Assembly: GCA_035281745.1 (NCBI GenBank)
Contig: DATEDI010000014.1
Span: 124,001 to 188,000 of the forward strand
Origin: 66-474 sp035281745
GTDB taxonomy: Bacteria; Pseudomonadota; Gammaproteobacteria; Xanthomonadales; Rhodanobacteraceae
Reading direction: 5' to 3'
Length of the DNA stretch: 64,000 bases
Positions 23,012 to 39,500 of the stretch are shown here, piece by piece; the first letter of the stretch is position 1; the number at the start of each line of letters is the position of its first letter. Both the position numbers and the translations under genes were made by a program. The notes under the pieces are model-generated. The model saw only the letters and a program-made list of their open reading frames with translations, did no database searches and was not told the DNA's origin.

Positions 23012-24520
23012 TCAGCGGCGCCCGCCGAAGATGCCGCCCAACACACCGCGCAGGATCTGCCGGCCGAGTTGGCTGCCCATGGTGCGCACCGTTTGCTTGG
23101 CCATGGTTTCGATCATGCCCTGGCGCCGCTTGGTGCCGAAAATCGCGTCATGCATCGCGCCGCCCCATGCGGAACCTTGCGGCGCGCTCGCGGCTTCCTT
23201 CTGCGCGACTTCGGTCGGATGGTCCACGGCCTTTTCATCGGCGCGCCTGGCCAGCATTTCCGCGGCGGATTCGCGGTTGACGGGCGTATCGTATTTGGGG
23301 CCGACCGGCGAGCGTGCGCGGATCGTTTCGCGTTCCTCGTCCGTGATCGGACCGAGCCTGCAGGTCGGCGTCGAGATCAGCACGCGCTCGACCGGCGTGG
23401 GTGCGCCTTTGTCGCGTAAAGTCGATGCAAGCGCTTCGCCCACGCCCATCGTGCCGATCACCTGCGCGACATCGAGCTTGGGATTCGGCGCGAAGGTTTC
23501 CGCGGCGGCCTTCACCGCTTTCTGGTCGCGCGGCGTGAAGGCGCGCAGCGCATGCTGGATGCGATTGCCCATCTGGCCCAGGATCACGTCGGGCACGTCG
23601 TCGGGATTTTGCGAGCAGAAATACACGCCGACGCCTTTCGAGCGAATCAGCCGTACCACCTGTTCCACTTTCTGCTGCAGCGCGGCCGGGCAATCGTCGA
23701 ACAGCAAATGTGCTTCGTCGAAGAAGAACACCAGCTTGGGCTGGTCGGGATCACCGACTTCCGGCAATTGCTCGAACAGTTCCGACAGCATCCACAAGAG
23801 GAATGTGGAATACAGCTTCGGCTTCAGGATCAACTGGTCGGCGGCGAGGATGTTGATGATGCCGCGCCCGGACATGTCCTGGCGCATGATGTCCTTCAAG
23901 TCCAGCGCAGGTTCGCCGAAGAATTGCGACGCGCCTTGCTGATCCAGTTGCAGCAGCGCGCGTTGCACCGCGCCGAGACTGGATTTGCTGACGAGGCCGT
24001 AATGCTGCGAAACGTCCTTGGCGTTGTCGCCGACGTGGTTCAGCAGCGCGCGCAGGTCGTCCAGGTCCAGCAGCAGCCAGCCGTTGTCGTCGGCCAGCTT
24101 GAACACGATTTCCAGGACGCCTTGCTGGACGTCGTTCAACTCCAGCACGCGCGCGAGCAGCGTCGGGCCCATTTCGGAAACTGTTGCACGCACCGGCGAG
24201 CCGAGCTTGCCGTACAAGTCCCAGAACACCACCGGGTTGGCGGCGGGCTGCCAGGACTTCTCGATGCCGAGTTTTGCGAGCCGCGCTTTCAACTTGTCGC
24301 CGGGCGGTGCTGCGGCTGGCTGCGACATGCCCGCGATGTCGCCCTTCACGTCGGCGAGGAACACCGGCGTGCCGAGTCGCGAAAAGCCTTCGGCCAGCAC
24401 CATCAGCGAAACGGTCTTCCCGGTGCCGGTGGCGCCCGCGATCATGCCGTGGCGATTGCCGAAGCGCGGGTCGAGCTCGACCGCGGTGGTTTCGTTGTTT
24501 CCGATCAGGATGTCGTTCAC
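23012..24520 (-). CDS. HerA-like helicase/DUF853 family ATPase (YjgR-like)
   Basis: The 502-residue cytosolic ATPase has Walker A GATGTGKTVS near residue 29 and Walker B LVFFFDEAHLLFDD near 268. HerA/FtsK-like motifs are AGMSQP after KGDIAG, ADQLILKPKLYSTFLLW, and GVGVYFCSQNPDDVPDVILGQMGNRIQHALRAFTPRDQKAVK, which matches the E. coli YjgR (DUF853) family. The C-terminus is basic and glycine/arginine-rich (GGIFGGRR). The role of YjgR-type ATPases is not established; DNA translocation is assumed from fold. It starts 101 bp from the divergent MltD-like gene start. Confidence 0.9.
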   Translation of the reverse strand: MNDILIGNNETTAVELDPRFGNRHGMIAGATGTGKTVSLMVLAEGFSRLGTPVFLADVKGDIAGMSQPAAAPPGDKLKARLAKLGIEKSWQPAANPVVFWDLYGKLGSPVRATVSEMGPTLLARVLELNDVQQGVLEIVFKLADDNGWLLLDLDDLRALLNHVGDNAKDVSQHYGLVSKSSLGAVQRALLQLDQQGASQFFGEPALDLKDIMRQDMSGRGIINILAADQLILKPKLYSTFLLWMLSELFEQLPEVGDPDQPKLVFFFDEAHLLFDDCPAALQQKVEQVVRLIRSKGVGVYFCSQNPDDVPDVILGQMGNRIQHALRAFTPRDQKAVKAAAETFAPNPKLDVAQVIGTMGVGEALASTLRDKGAPTPVERVLISTPTCRLGPITDEERETIRARSPVGPKYDTPVNRESAAEMLARRADEKAVDHPTEVAQKEAASAPQGSAWGGAMHDAIFGTKRRQGMIETMAKQTVRTMGSQLGRQILRGVLGGIFGGRR

Positions 24521-24639
24521 GCGGTCTCCCGATTTGCCGGGCTGTGACGGATTTGGGATTGTACGTGCGCTTTTTGCCTTGAGTCGCCCGGCGCGACGCG
24601 TTAGGGTTCAAACGTTGTCGGGTGAGCAGGTATTTTCAT

Positions 24640-26121
24640 ATGTGGCGGCGTTCGGTTTGGTTCGCGTGCGCATGCGCGTGGGGATTGGTGGCGGGTTGTG
24701 CGCAAACGCCGCCGCGGGGCGATGGTTCCCCGTCGGGTTTGAATGGATTGTATGCGCAGCTCGATCGCGCCAGCGCCGAGTACGATCAGGCGCTGCAGCA
24801 GGCGCGGCGGGGCGACGACGCGCAATCGCAGAAAACGCTGCAGACCGCGCTGGATGCGATGCGCAGCGCCTCGGATGCGTGCGTCAACACCGAAGGCTGC
24901 GACCCCCAGCGTTTTCTTTCGGCGTATGACCGCGCGTTGCGCCTGAAGGACGGCAGCTTCCTCGGCACCGAAGACGATCAGCAGCCGCTGGACACCGAAG
25001 ACCAGAGCACGGCCGGCGCCGATTCGAGCGTCTTGACGACGTTGCCGGAAGCGCAACGCACGGTGCAGTTGCTGCACGACCACAAGCTTTCCGAGCTCGT
25101 CGCCACCAATGGTACGGTGCAGGCCGCACTGCAGGTTTGGCTGACGCGGATGCGCCCCAACCTCATCCGCGCGTACGTCGATTACCAATACCTGCGTTTC
25201 CAGATGGAACCCGCGTTCCATGAGGCGGGTTTGCCGGAAGCGATCCTGTTCGGACTGGTTGCCAAGGAATCCGGCGGCAACGTGCACGCGGTGTCGCGTT
25301 CGGGTGCGGCGGGTCCGTTGCAATTCATGCCGGCCACCGGTTCGCGGTTCGGCTTGAACACCATCAACGGTTTCGACCAGCGCTTCGATCCGACCATGGC
25401 CGCGCAGGCGACGGCGGCGTATTTCAACGAGCAGATGGCGCGGCTCAATGACAACCTCGCGCTGGTGCTGGCGGCCTACAACGGCGGCGAAGGTCGCATG
25501 GGGCGGCTGGTCGCCGGTGAATCCGATGCGAATTTCTGGGATCCCGGCGTCTACTTTTCACTGTCCGACGAGACGCGGGATTACGTGCCGATGGTGCTGG
25601 CGGCCGCGTGGCTGTTCCTGCACCCGGATCGTTACAACCTGCATTTCCCGCAGGTGGACGGCGTGCCCGGACATGTCGAGCTCGCGGCGGCGGCATCGTT
25701 GAACGAGCTGTCGGTCTGCCTCGGCAATGACGACAATGCGCATTACGGCTGGTATCGCACGCTGCGCAACCTCAATCCGCAGATGGACCCGTCGCAGGTG
25801 CAGCCGCAGGGCACGCGCGTCAATCTGCCACGGCTCCTGCAGAACGTCTACAAACAATCCTGCACCAGCGGCAAATGGGTGGCGCTGGCCGACCAATTGC
25901 AGAACGCGCAGCTTCCCACCGCGCTGGCAAAGGCCAAGGCCGATCCTCCGCCGTCGAAGCGGACCCGGCACTACACCGTGCGCAAGGGTGACACCCTTTA
26001 TGCGATTGCACTCCGCTTTGATTGCGGCAACGTGCGCGAACTGGTGCGCGGCAATCGCCTGCATTCCGCTGGCGACTTGCAGATCGGCAAGCGGTTGCAG
26101 TTGGTGGGATGCAAGCGCTGA
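24640..26121 (+). CDS. MltD-like membrane-bound lytic transglycosylase with LysM domain
   Basis: The 493-residue lipoprotein (lipobox LVAGC, Cys near 20) starts at ATG 24640; an upstream in-frame GTG at 24622 gives six more residues but has no clear site. The N-terminal third is helical and low in conservation. The SLT catalytic domain includes LFGLVAKESGGNVHAVSRSGAAGPLQFMPATG with the catalytic Glu in the E-S-G motif, then LNTINGFDQRFDPTMAAQATAAYF and ALVLAAYNGGEGRM. A LysM peptidoglycan-binding repeat (HYTVRKGDTLYAIAL) closes the protein. It cleaves murein strands from the periplasmic face and is followed by a strong terminator. Confidence 0.92.
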   Translation: MWRRSVWFACACAWGLVAGCAQTPPRGDGSPSGLNGLYAQLDRASAEYDQALQQARRGDDAQSQKTLQTALDAMRSASDACVNTEGCDPQRFLSAYDRALRLKDGSFLGTEDDQQPLDTEDQSTAGADSSVLTTLPEAQRTVQLLHDHKLSELVATNGTVQAALQVWLTRMRPNLIRAYVDYQYLRFQMEPAFHEAGLPEAILFGLVAKESGGNVHAVSRSGAAGPLQFMPATGSRFGLNTINGFDQRFDPTMAAQATAAYFNEQMARLNDNLALVLAAYNGGEGRMGRLVAGESDANFWDPGVYFSLSDETRDYVPMVLAAAWLFLHPDRYNLHFPQVDGVPGHVELAAAASLNELSVCLGNDDNAHYGWYRTLRNLNPQMDPSQVQPQGTRVNLPRLLQNVYKQSCTSGKWVALADQLQNAQLPTALAKAKADPPPSKRTRHYTVRKGDTLYAIALRFDCGNVRELVRGNRLHSAGDLQIGKRLQLVGCKR

Positions 26122-26152
26122 CGGTTTTGGTGGCTTCCGGCATGCGTCTGCA

Positions 26153-26178
26153 ACAAGGGGGCTCAACGGCCCCCTTGT
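26153..26178 (+). terminator. Rho-independent terminator after the MltD-like gene
   Basis: ACAAGGGGGC (26153-26162) and GCCCCCTTGT (26169-26178) make a perfect 10-bp GC-rich stem with a 6-nt loop, followed by CGTTTCG. It lies 31 bp after the stop codon. The U-tract is short. Confidence 0.75.
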
Positions 26179-26333
26179 CGTTTCGGCCCCGGGCCGGGCA
26201 GGCCCTTCGCGGAACCGTGCCAGCCGAATGGCATCGCTGTCATTCGGGTCCCGTCGCAAGTCAATGGCGCGCGTCCGGCCACATTTCGAAGGACGCGATC
26301 ATCATGATTTCATCGCCCGGAATCAGATCGCAG

Positions 26334-26376
26334 GCCGAGCCGCTTCCATGTGATGCGCGCGTGAAAGCGGCTCGGC
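26334..26376 (+). promoter_or_regulatory. Hairpin in the leader of the poly-HAMP kinase gene
   Basis: GCCGAGCCGCTT (26334-26345) and AAGCGGCTCGGC (26365-26376) form a perfect 12-bp stem with a 19-nt loop, about 180 bp before the kinase start. The 431-bp gap 26122-26552 holds this hairpin and the terminator above; I see no open frame in it that looks coding. The hairpin is too far from T-rich DNA to be a standard terminator. It could be a leader element, a palindromic operator, or another repeat. Confidence 0.5.
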
Positions 26377-26552
26377 CCTGCAAACCTCGGGAAAATGGAG
26401 CATGATGCAGACTTTTCGACACCGTTCAGCTGTGGGTGCGATCGCGCGCACTGCCCGTCCACGTTTGCACGCCCGTTCGACGCGTGTCCGAGGACGGGTC
26501 GCTCTCGTGGCTGCCCCGGCTGCTTCCGCGGCCATCTCCCTGTGAGATCACC

Positions 26553-32257
<5,705 letters not shown>

Positions 32258-32258
<1 letters not shown>

Positions 32259-34021
32259 TGAAGAACGATGCGTTTGTCCATGGCGAGCCTGCCAACGTCC
32301 TGCTGGTCGACGACAATCCGGCGCGACTGCTGAGCTACCGCACGATCCTGGAGCCGCTCGGCGAGCGGCTGATCGAGGCCAACTCCGGCACCGATGCATT
32401 GCGCACGGTGATGGACACCGACTTCGCGGTGATCCTGCTCGACGTGAACATGCCGGGCATGGACGGCTTCGAGACCGCCAGCCTGATCCACCAGCATCCA
32501 CGCTTCGAGAAGACGCCGATCATCTTCGTGTCGGCGATCAACGTCAGCGACATGGACCGTTTGCGTGGTTACAAGCTGGGTGCGGTCGACTACGTGATGG
32601 TGCCGATCATCCCGGAAATCCTGCGGGGCAAGGTCGCGGCGCTGGCCGAACTGTTTCGCAAGCGGCGTGAACTGCAACGGCTCAATGCGGAACTGGCCGA
32701 CACCAACGCGCGGCTGGCGCGCAGCAACGAGGCGTTGCGCATCGAGCGCGAGCGCGAAGTGCACAAGCTCAACCAGGCGCTCGCCGACAGCAACACGAAA
32801 CTGGCGACCAGCAATCGCGAGCTCAAGCAGGAGGTCGACGAACGTCGCCGGATCGAGGAGCGGCTGCGCGAGGCGGACCGCCGCAAGGACGAATTCCTGG
32901 CGACGCTGGCGCACGAGTTGCGCAACCCGCTCGCGCCGATCCAGAGTGCGCTGAATGTCTACCGGCTCGGGCATGACGCGGTCGGCGGCACGATCTACCG
33001 GATCTTCGAGCGCCAGACCGGGTTGCTGGTGCACATGGTCGACGACCTGCTGGATGTTTCGCGCATCACCCGCGGGCGACTGCAGTTGCGGGTCGAACGC
33101 GTTTTGCTCGGCGACATCCTGGCGGCCGCGATCGAAACTGCACAACCACTGATTGAAGAAGGCCGGCATCGGCTGGAACTGGACCTGCCGCGGCAGCCGG
33201 TGCACCTCGACGCCGATCCACACCGCCTGGCCCAAGTGTTCGGCAACCTGCTCAACAACGCCTGCAAATTTTCCGACCCGGGTGGCGCGATCAACGTGCG
33301 GGCCACGGCCGGCGACGGAATGGTGGGCATCGAAATCCGCGACACCGGCATCGGCCTGACCGGGCAGCAGGTGCGCTTCATCTTCGACCTGTTCGCGCAG
33401 GCGGACACCTCGCTGGAACGACCGCACAGCGGCCTCGGCATCGGACTCACGCTGTCGCAACGGCTGGTCGAGTTGCATGGCGGCCAGATCCACGCCAGCA
33501 GCGAGGGCCTCGGCACCGGCAGCACCTTCAAGGTGACATTGCCGATCGTCGTTGCCCCTGCCGTCGCGCCCGGAGAGTCTACGGCGGCGCCGGTAGAGGT
33601 GGCCATGGGCAGCCTGCGGATCATGGTGGTGGACGACAACCGCGATTCGGCCGACATGCTGGCGATGTCGCTGCAGATCATGGGTCACCAGGTGCGCGCC
33701 GTGTACTCGCCGCTTGGGGTGCTGGAGGCCTGCGGCGATTTCGAACCGGAGTTGATGATCATCGACATCGGCATGCCGGAGCTGAATGGTCTTGCATTGG
33801 CCGAACGTTTGCGGGCGTGCGCGTGGCGCGGTCATCCGCCAAGGCTGGTCGCCCTGACCGGCTGGGGCCAAGCCGAGGATCGCAAGCGTTCCCTGGCGGC
33901 GGGCTTCGCCGATCATCTTGTCAAGCCGGCCAATCTCGCCACCATCGAGCGTGTCTGCCGCGAAACATGGATGGCCTGCGAAAGACAACGCAAGGAAGTC
34001 GCGGCGCGGCAACGCGAGTAA
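32258..34021 (+). CDS. Hybrid histidine kinase with receiver domains at both ends
   Basis: The 587-residue cytosolic protein begins with a receiver (NVLLVDDNPARLLSY, DVNMPGMDGFETA; about 10-125), followed by an about 90-residue coiled coil, HisKA with the acceptor His in TLAHELRNPLAP, HATPase (GNLLNNACKFSDPGG, DTGIGL, HSGLGIGLTL), and a second receiver (IMVVDDNRDSADML, DIGMPELNG) at about 465-575. ATG 32258 overlaps the stop of the poly-HAMP kinase gene, giving translational coupling; the first receiver is a likely partner of that kinase. No DNA-binding output domain is present, so the final target must be elsewhere, possibly through a phosphotransfer protein. Confidence 0.92.
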
Positions 34022-34077
34022 TCACCGCGGATCACGCCTCTGGCGATCGCCCACACCAGCGCTGCTTCAGAAACGCA

Positions 34078-34099
34078 AAACGCCCACAAAGGGGCGTTT
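34078..34099 (-). terminator. Terminator of tRNA-Ser(CGA)
   Basis: Read on the minus strand: AAACGCCC, a 6-nt loop, GGGCGTTT, then TGCGTTT, directly after the tRNA 3' end (8 bp). This is a canonical intrinsic terminator with an 8-bp stem and a T-rich tail. It would also stop transcripts from the kinase genes on the other strand. Confidence 0.8.
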
Positions 34100-34103
34100 G
34101 CTG

Positions 34104-34175
<72 letters not shown>

Positions 34176-34197
<22 letters not shown>

Positions 34198-34400
34198 AAA
34201 ACTGTAGCGCTCGGTTTCGTAACAGACCTTGCCGGCGCATTGTTCGCATCATCCCTGATGCTCACCCCTCGCTGTGCTCGGGGCCAGCCCTTCGGCTGTC
34301 CAAAATCGCTCCGGGCGATTTTGTCGACCACTCTGCCACCTCTCCAAAACTGTAGCGCCCGGCTACTGGCAGCGGTACCGGCGCATTGGTCGCGTCATCC
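34176..34400. repeat. Duplicated 5' fragment of tRNA-Ser with upstream flank
   Basis: The 35 bp 34176-34210 (22 nt of the tRNA 5' end plus 13 bp upstream) recurs exactly at 34324-34358, and a looser match continues to about 34254 and 34400 (GCCGGCGCATTG-TCGC-TCATCC versus ACCGGCGCATTGGTCGC-TCATCC). Between them lie a CG-rich 70-bp stretch and a hairpin AAAATCGC-TCCGG-GCGATTTT (34302-34322). Confidence 0.8.
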
Positions 34401-34751
34401 GTATTGTTCACCGCTTCGAAAATCGTGCGTGGAATGGCGGGCGACAGTTGCAGGCGCGCCGTTGGCCTCGCCGATCAGTACCGTCCGCAATGGGTTTGCA
34501 GGTGAGCCGGTCATGATAGTTGCGAATACGCGGCCGAGGCAATACGGACCGCATTTCGGGCGCTGTGCGTCCTCGCGCGACGGATGAACGAGTGTTTCAG
34601 CCGATTTCGGCGGCGGTGGGCGGGGCGTCGCAGTCGGGGATTGCGAGGGCTGTGGTGACGCAAGGGTGCGGTACTTGTGGCCTATTGTGCCTCATTGGCT
34701 TTGGCGGAAGGATTCCATGTGGCCGTATAGACTGCTGTGGGGTTGACGACT
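34198..34751. other. Intergenic region upstream of the ECF sigma gene
   Basis: A 554-bp stretch without a convincing gene. It contains the partial tRNA duplication and hairpin described above, then GC-rich unstructured DNA. Close to the sigma gene, TTGGCG (34701) and TATAGA (34726) look like -35 and -10 boxes but are 19 bp apart, so the match is weak. An ECF-type autoregulated promoter could lie here. Confidence 0.4.
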
Positions 34752-35336
34752 ATGTCTGCTCACAAGCCGCTGGAGGATGCGGGTGGCGACGCGTTCGGGT
34801 TGGGAGCGCTGAGCGTCCCGGAACGTTTCGACGGCTTCATCCATGAGCAGTATGGCGAATTGCTGCGGTTCTTGCGGCGCCGCATGAGCGGCTCCCAGGA
34901 AGCCGAAGACGTCGCCCAGGAAAGCCTTCTCAAATTGTTGCGGTATCGGGATTCGGCGCCGGTTCCCGATTGGCGGCGATTGCTCTACCGCATTGCCATC
35001 AATTCCACGCACGATCTGTTTCGTGACAGCCGCCGCCGACGGGCGAAAGCGCAGGCGGTGGCTGAAGATGGCGGAACCATGGCGTCGGAGCGCCTGCCCG
35101 ATGAGTTTGCCGCGCACCAGCAAAGGCTGGCGCGGCTGCGGCAGGCCATTTTGCAATTGCCGCCCAAGCGCCAGCGGGTATGTCTTCTCAGATTCGCGCA
35201 GGGTATGACCAACGCACAAATCGCGAGGCACTGCGGGGTCTCGGTCAAAACGGTCGAGAAACACCTCACAAAAGGCCTGGCAGCACTGCGGGGGAGGGTG
35301 GGCGACCCGGCCATGGATCCGTTTAAGCAGGCATGA
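34752..35336 (+). CDS. FecI-type ECF sigma factor
   Basis: The 194-residue protein has sigma region 2 (EQYGELLRFLRRRMSGSQEAEDVAQESLLKLL, about 33-65, with the usual core-binding helix and -10 recognition) and region 4 with a helix-turn-helix (LPPKRQRVCLLRFAQGMTNAQIARHCGVSVKTVEKHL, about 140-178). The KTVEKHLTKGLAALR ending is typical of FecI-like sigma factors. Its stop overlaps the FecR gene by 4 bp (ATGA). Together with the STN-type TonB receptor downstream it should form a cell-surface signalling cascade. The start is uncertain: GTG 34737 also keeps the frame. Confidence 0.9.
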   Translation: MSAHKPLEDAGGDAFGLGALSVPERFDGFIHEQYGELLRFLRRRMSGSQEAEDVAQESLLKLLRYRDSAPVPDWRRLLYRIAINSTHDLFRDSRRRRAKAQAVAEDGGTMASERLPDEFAAHQQRLARLRQAILQLPPKRQRVCLLRFAQGMTNAQIARHCGVSVKTVEKHLTKGLAALRGRVGDPAMDPFKQA

Positions 35337-36349
35337 CGGCACCTTTGACCAATGGTGGCATCGACCGGCGCGTGCGGAGCGAGGCCGAACGCTGGCTTGT
35401 TCGGCTGCTTGATGTGGACACGAACGATCCGCGTCGCGTCGAATTCGAACGGTGGATCGCTGCCGATCCCGTTCACGCCAAGGCTTATCGCCAAACCGAG
35501 GAGCTGTGGCGCCTGGGTGTGGAAGCAGCCCGACATCCGGACCTGCGGGCGGCCGCGAACCGGGCCGTGGGCCGGGCGCACTCGGGGCCGGGCCGACAAT
35601 TGCGGATTTGGCTTGCCCCGGCGATGGCTGTCGCTGCCGCCGTTTTCTTCCTGGGCGGCGTGGTCGCGCTCTGGTGGCCGGCCCACCAGGTTCCACCCTA
35701 CGGTATTCGTTATGCGACGCGCACGGGCCAGCAACAGACGATTCAACTTCAAGACGGCTCCGCGTTGCTGCTGGACACCGATTCCGCCGTGATCGTGCGT
35801 TATGGCGTCAAGGCACGCGGAATAGTCCTGCTGCATGGCAGGGCAGAGTTCCGGGTACGCCACGATGACGACTGGCCGTTCATCGTGAGTGCCGCAGGCG
35901 GTACGGTGACCGACGTGGGTACCACCTTCCAGGTGAGTATCGGCAGTCGTCACGAAGTCAGTGTCGTGTTGCTGGAAGGGAAGGTCTCGGTGGCAACGGC
36001 ACATTCGAATTCGACACTGACCACCGGTGAAGCGCTGCGCTTCGATCATGCCCGCGTGGTTCGTGTCCCCCATCCGGCCGATTTGCAGGAGGCTCTGGGT
36101 TGGACTTCCGGCGAAGTCGTCGCCAGCGGCTGGACCCTGCCGCGGCTGCTGGCCGAGATGAATCGCTACAGCGGTACGACACTGGAAATGGGCGACGCCA
36201 GTTTGCGGAATATCCGCGTCACCGGCACGTTCCGCGCCGGAGATCAGGCAACGCTGCTGAAAGTTCTGGAATCCGGATGGCCCATTCGCGCGCACCGGTT
36301 GTCTTCCACCAAAATCGTGCTCCTGCGTGATCAGCGTGCGCAGGACTAA
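35333..36349 (+). CDS. FecR-family anti-sigma/sigma regulator
   Basis: A 338-residue single-pass inner-membrane protein. The cytosolic N-terminus (about 1-85) has the DUF4880-like motif EAERWLVRLLDVDTNDPRRVEFERWIAADPVHAKAY with the conserved tryptophans that contact sigma. One transmembrane helix lies near 92-115 (AMAVAAAVFFLGGVVALWW). The periplasmic FecR domain shows QQTIQLQDGSALLLDTDS, RGIVLLHGRAEFRV, VTDVGTTFQV and VVLLEGKVSV, followed by a secretin/STN-like end domain (LPRLLAEMNRYSGTTLEM). It relays contact with the receptor's STN domain to the sigma factor. Confidence 0.93.
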   Translation: MTAPLTNGGIDRRVRSEAERWLVRLLDVDTNDPRRVEFERWIAADPVHAKAYRQTEELWRLGVEAARHPDLRAAANRAVGRAHSGPGRQLRIWLAPAMAVAAAVFFLGGVVALWWPAHQVPPYGIRYATRTGQQQTIQLQDGSALLLDTDSAVIVRYGVKARGIVLLHGRAEFRVRHDDDWPFIVSAAGGTVTDVGTTFQVSIGSRHEVSVVLLEGKVSVATAHSNSTLTTGEALRFDHARVVRVPHPADLQEALGWTSGEVVASGWTLPRLLAEMNRYSGTTLEMGDASLRNIRVTGTFRAGDQATLLKVLESGWPIRAHRLSSTKIVLLRDQRAQD

Positions 36350-36584
36350 CCGCGATTTCCGTGAGGGTGGATTCGAGACACACCCGAGCGACCGTCAGCG
36401 GGGATAGCGATCATCGTCGGCGATCCTTTGCGCGTAGCGATCGGTGCGGCGCTTTGCACAGTCCGGCATGGCGGTTCCTGGATCGCGAGGTAGGGTTTCC
36501 GGCGGCTCGTGCCGTTGAATGCTTGAAAGAGAGGCTCGGCGCGACCTGCACCGCCGCCGTGATCTCGCCTGCTGGAGAACGCAC

Positions 36585-39500
36585 GTGAAAGCCAACCGAC
36601 ATCCCGCTCCACGCCGCGAACACAACATCCTTGTCCTACGCGGGTGCACCGAGGGCCTACGGCTTCGGCGTCGCACGCTCACGATTTCCATCGCCATCGC
36701 GATGACGGCGGCGACTGTCACGGTCGCGGCACCGATCCACGCGGCGGCCGCTCAAACCTCGCAATCAAGTGCAGACAATTCCCCGCGCGCCAGCGATTAC
36801 AAGGTTCCGGCCGGACCTCTCGATGCGGCGCTGAGCATCTTCGCCGCGCAGGCCGGCGTGCACGTGGACTATTCAACCGATCTGGTGGCCGGCAAGACTT
36901 CGCGCGGCGTGTCGGGACATTACGTTCCCGCGATGGCGTTGCGTACCCTGCTGCGCGGGACAGGCCTGGAATCGCGTTCCATTGACGCAACGACTTTCGT
37001 CTTGCAGATGGACCCACCGAGCGGCCAGGCCGATCCGCCGCAGGCGCCGCCTCCACCACCGCCCAAACCGCAGACGCTGCAAACCGTCCAGGTAACGGGC
37101 TCCCATATCCGTGCGGCAGAACTCGCGACGGCCAATCCGGTAGTCGGGATCTCCGCGCAGCAGCTCCAGCAGACCGGCGAACTGACCATAGGGCAGGCGC
37201 TGCTGAACCTCCCGTCCGTGACCGGCGCCGTGGTCACTCCCAACATCGATAACCAGGGCACCAGCGGTGTGCAGGCGGTGGGCCTCCGCGGGCTGACGCC
37301 GGCACGCACCCTGGTGTTGATCAACGGGCAACGCATCGCCACCAATGACCTCGGCAGTATTCCGCTGGAGGCCGTCGAACGGGTCGAAGTCATGACCACC
37401 GGTGCGTCGATGGTTTATGGTTCCGATGCCATCGGAGGCGTGGTCAACGTTATCCTCAAAACCAACTATCAAGGCGCCCAATTCCAAGTCGACTATGGCA
37501 TCTCCGATCATGGCGACGGGATGCGCAAGGGCTTTTCGTTCATCTTCGGCCAGAGTTCGGACAAGGGGAGCATCCTTGCGGGCGTCGATTACAACAAGAC
37601 CGATGCGATTGCCCAGATCAACCGCGAGTTTTCGAGCCATACCCTGTCGCTCACCGGGGGTACCAACACGCCGATCCACACTGTTCTGGGCGGGTCGAGT
37701 TTCACGCCGGGCAGCGTCACGTTTCTGCCGCCGAGTTTGAGCGCGCAGTTCGGCGGGTGCCGGTCGTTCACGCTGAACGCAAGCGCTGAAGGACAGAGCC
37801 AGCCTGTCACCCCTGCGGACTTTCACTGCACGACCCGTGCGGATTTTTACAGCTACTCCGTGGCTCGACCGTTGACCCAACCAACGGAGCGCACCAATGC
37901 ATTCTTCAATGGAACCTACCATTTGTCTTCGAACGTCGACGCGTTCCTGACGGTGCTCCACAACAAGACCAACAGCAGCTTCACGCTCGGTCCGCCCGTA
38001 TGGTCCGACCTGACCGGCACGGTGGTGTCCCAATACAGCTACTACAACCCGTTCGGAAAGTACGGCGTCGAGTTTTCACCTACGAGTGGCAATGTGCTGG
38101 AGTCGCGCTTGACGACCATCGGCAATCGCGTGACGCCAAGCGCGGTTACGACCGACAACGTCATGTTCGGGCTGCGCGGCGTGGCCACGATTCTGGGGCA
38201 GGACTGGCAGTGGGACGTCGGCTACGACTACGGACACCAGAGCGACTTCACGAAGGCTGGCGGACTCCCCATCCTGGCGAAGCTGAATCCCGGGCTGGGC
38301 CCATCGATGCTGGACCCCGCCACGGGTCAGGTCGTGTGCGTCGGCACGCCGGGCGACCTGACTACCATCATTTCGGGTTGTACCCCTTGGGACACGTTCA
38401 ATCTCAACAATCCGGCGTCATTGGCGGTGGTGCAGGCGCCGGGCACCACGGCGACCGGCATGTTCAACACGTTTACCCAGCAGCGCGTCAAGTACGCAGA
38501 CATCACCGGTGGCGTGTTTGACCTTCCGGCCGGAACGGTACAGTTGGCTCTCGGTGCGTCGTACCGGACCGAATACCTCAACAGCGTCGTCGGCAGCGGT
38601 TTGCTGGCGGATGAGCACGGCTTGTGCCCGCTCAGCAGTCAATGTACGTCCCCGGTGCGTGGCGGGTACGACGTGAAGGAGGCCTACGGCGAATTGTTCG
38701 TGCCGTTGCTGAAGGATTTTCCGGCTGTGTACAGCGCAAGCCTGGACCTGGGCGAGCGTTATTCGAAATACAGCGATTTCGGGAGCACGTCGAACTGGAA
38801 GGTGGGCATCCAGTACCGGCCGATCGAAGACTTGCTGATACGCGGCAACGTTTCGAAGGTTTTCAGGGCGCCGACGATCGGGAACATCTTTGCCGGAATC
38901 GGATTTGGCGGTACCACACTGGGCAGCGATCCTTGTGACCACATCACGGTGGCGAACCCGGCGTGTGTCGGCGTGCCAACCGATGGATCGTTTGTCAATG
39001 CCGCGGTTGCCACGCACTCGCAGGTCAACACGCTCGGATCGGGTTCGGCATTGGCCGGGTTTCCACTGGGGCCCGAGAACGGCAAGTCGTTCGACTTCGG
39101 CATGGTGTGGTCACCGAAGTTCATACCCGGCTTCGATGCCACGGTCGATCTTTGGCGCATCTTCCTCGACAACGAGATCACCGGGGTATCCGCAGGCACG
39201 GTACTGACAGCGTGCTTCAATGGCATCACCCAATTTTGTCCGCTCATCGACCGTTTTGGCGCAGGCGCGCCCAACCCCGGCCAGATCCGGGAGATCAAGG
39301 CGCCCACCGCGAACCTTGGCCGAATCGACGTGAAAGGTGTCGACCTCAATGTGTCGTACCGGCTTCCGCCTTTTTCATTCGGACAGTTCGTGGTTGATTT
39401 GCACAGCACGTACATGACCCAGTACAAGGAGCAAACCGCACCCGGACTGCCGGGCAACTCGGCCTACGACCTGGTCGGCAATCTCAATACGGACCTTGGC

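Noticed and set aside
34324..34358. Second tRNA-Ser gene
   Set aside because: Only the first 22 nucleotides and upstream flank are present; no anticodon, T-arm or acceptor 3' strand.
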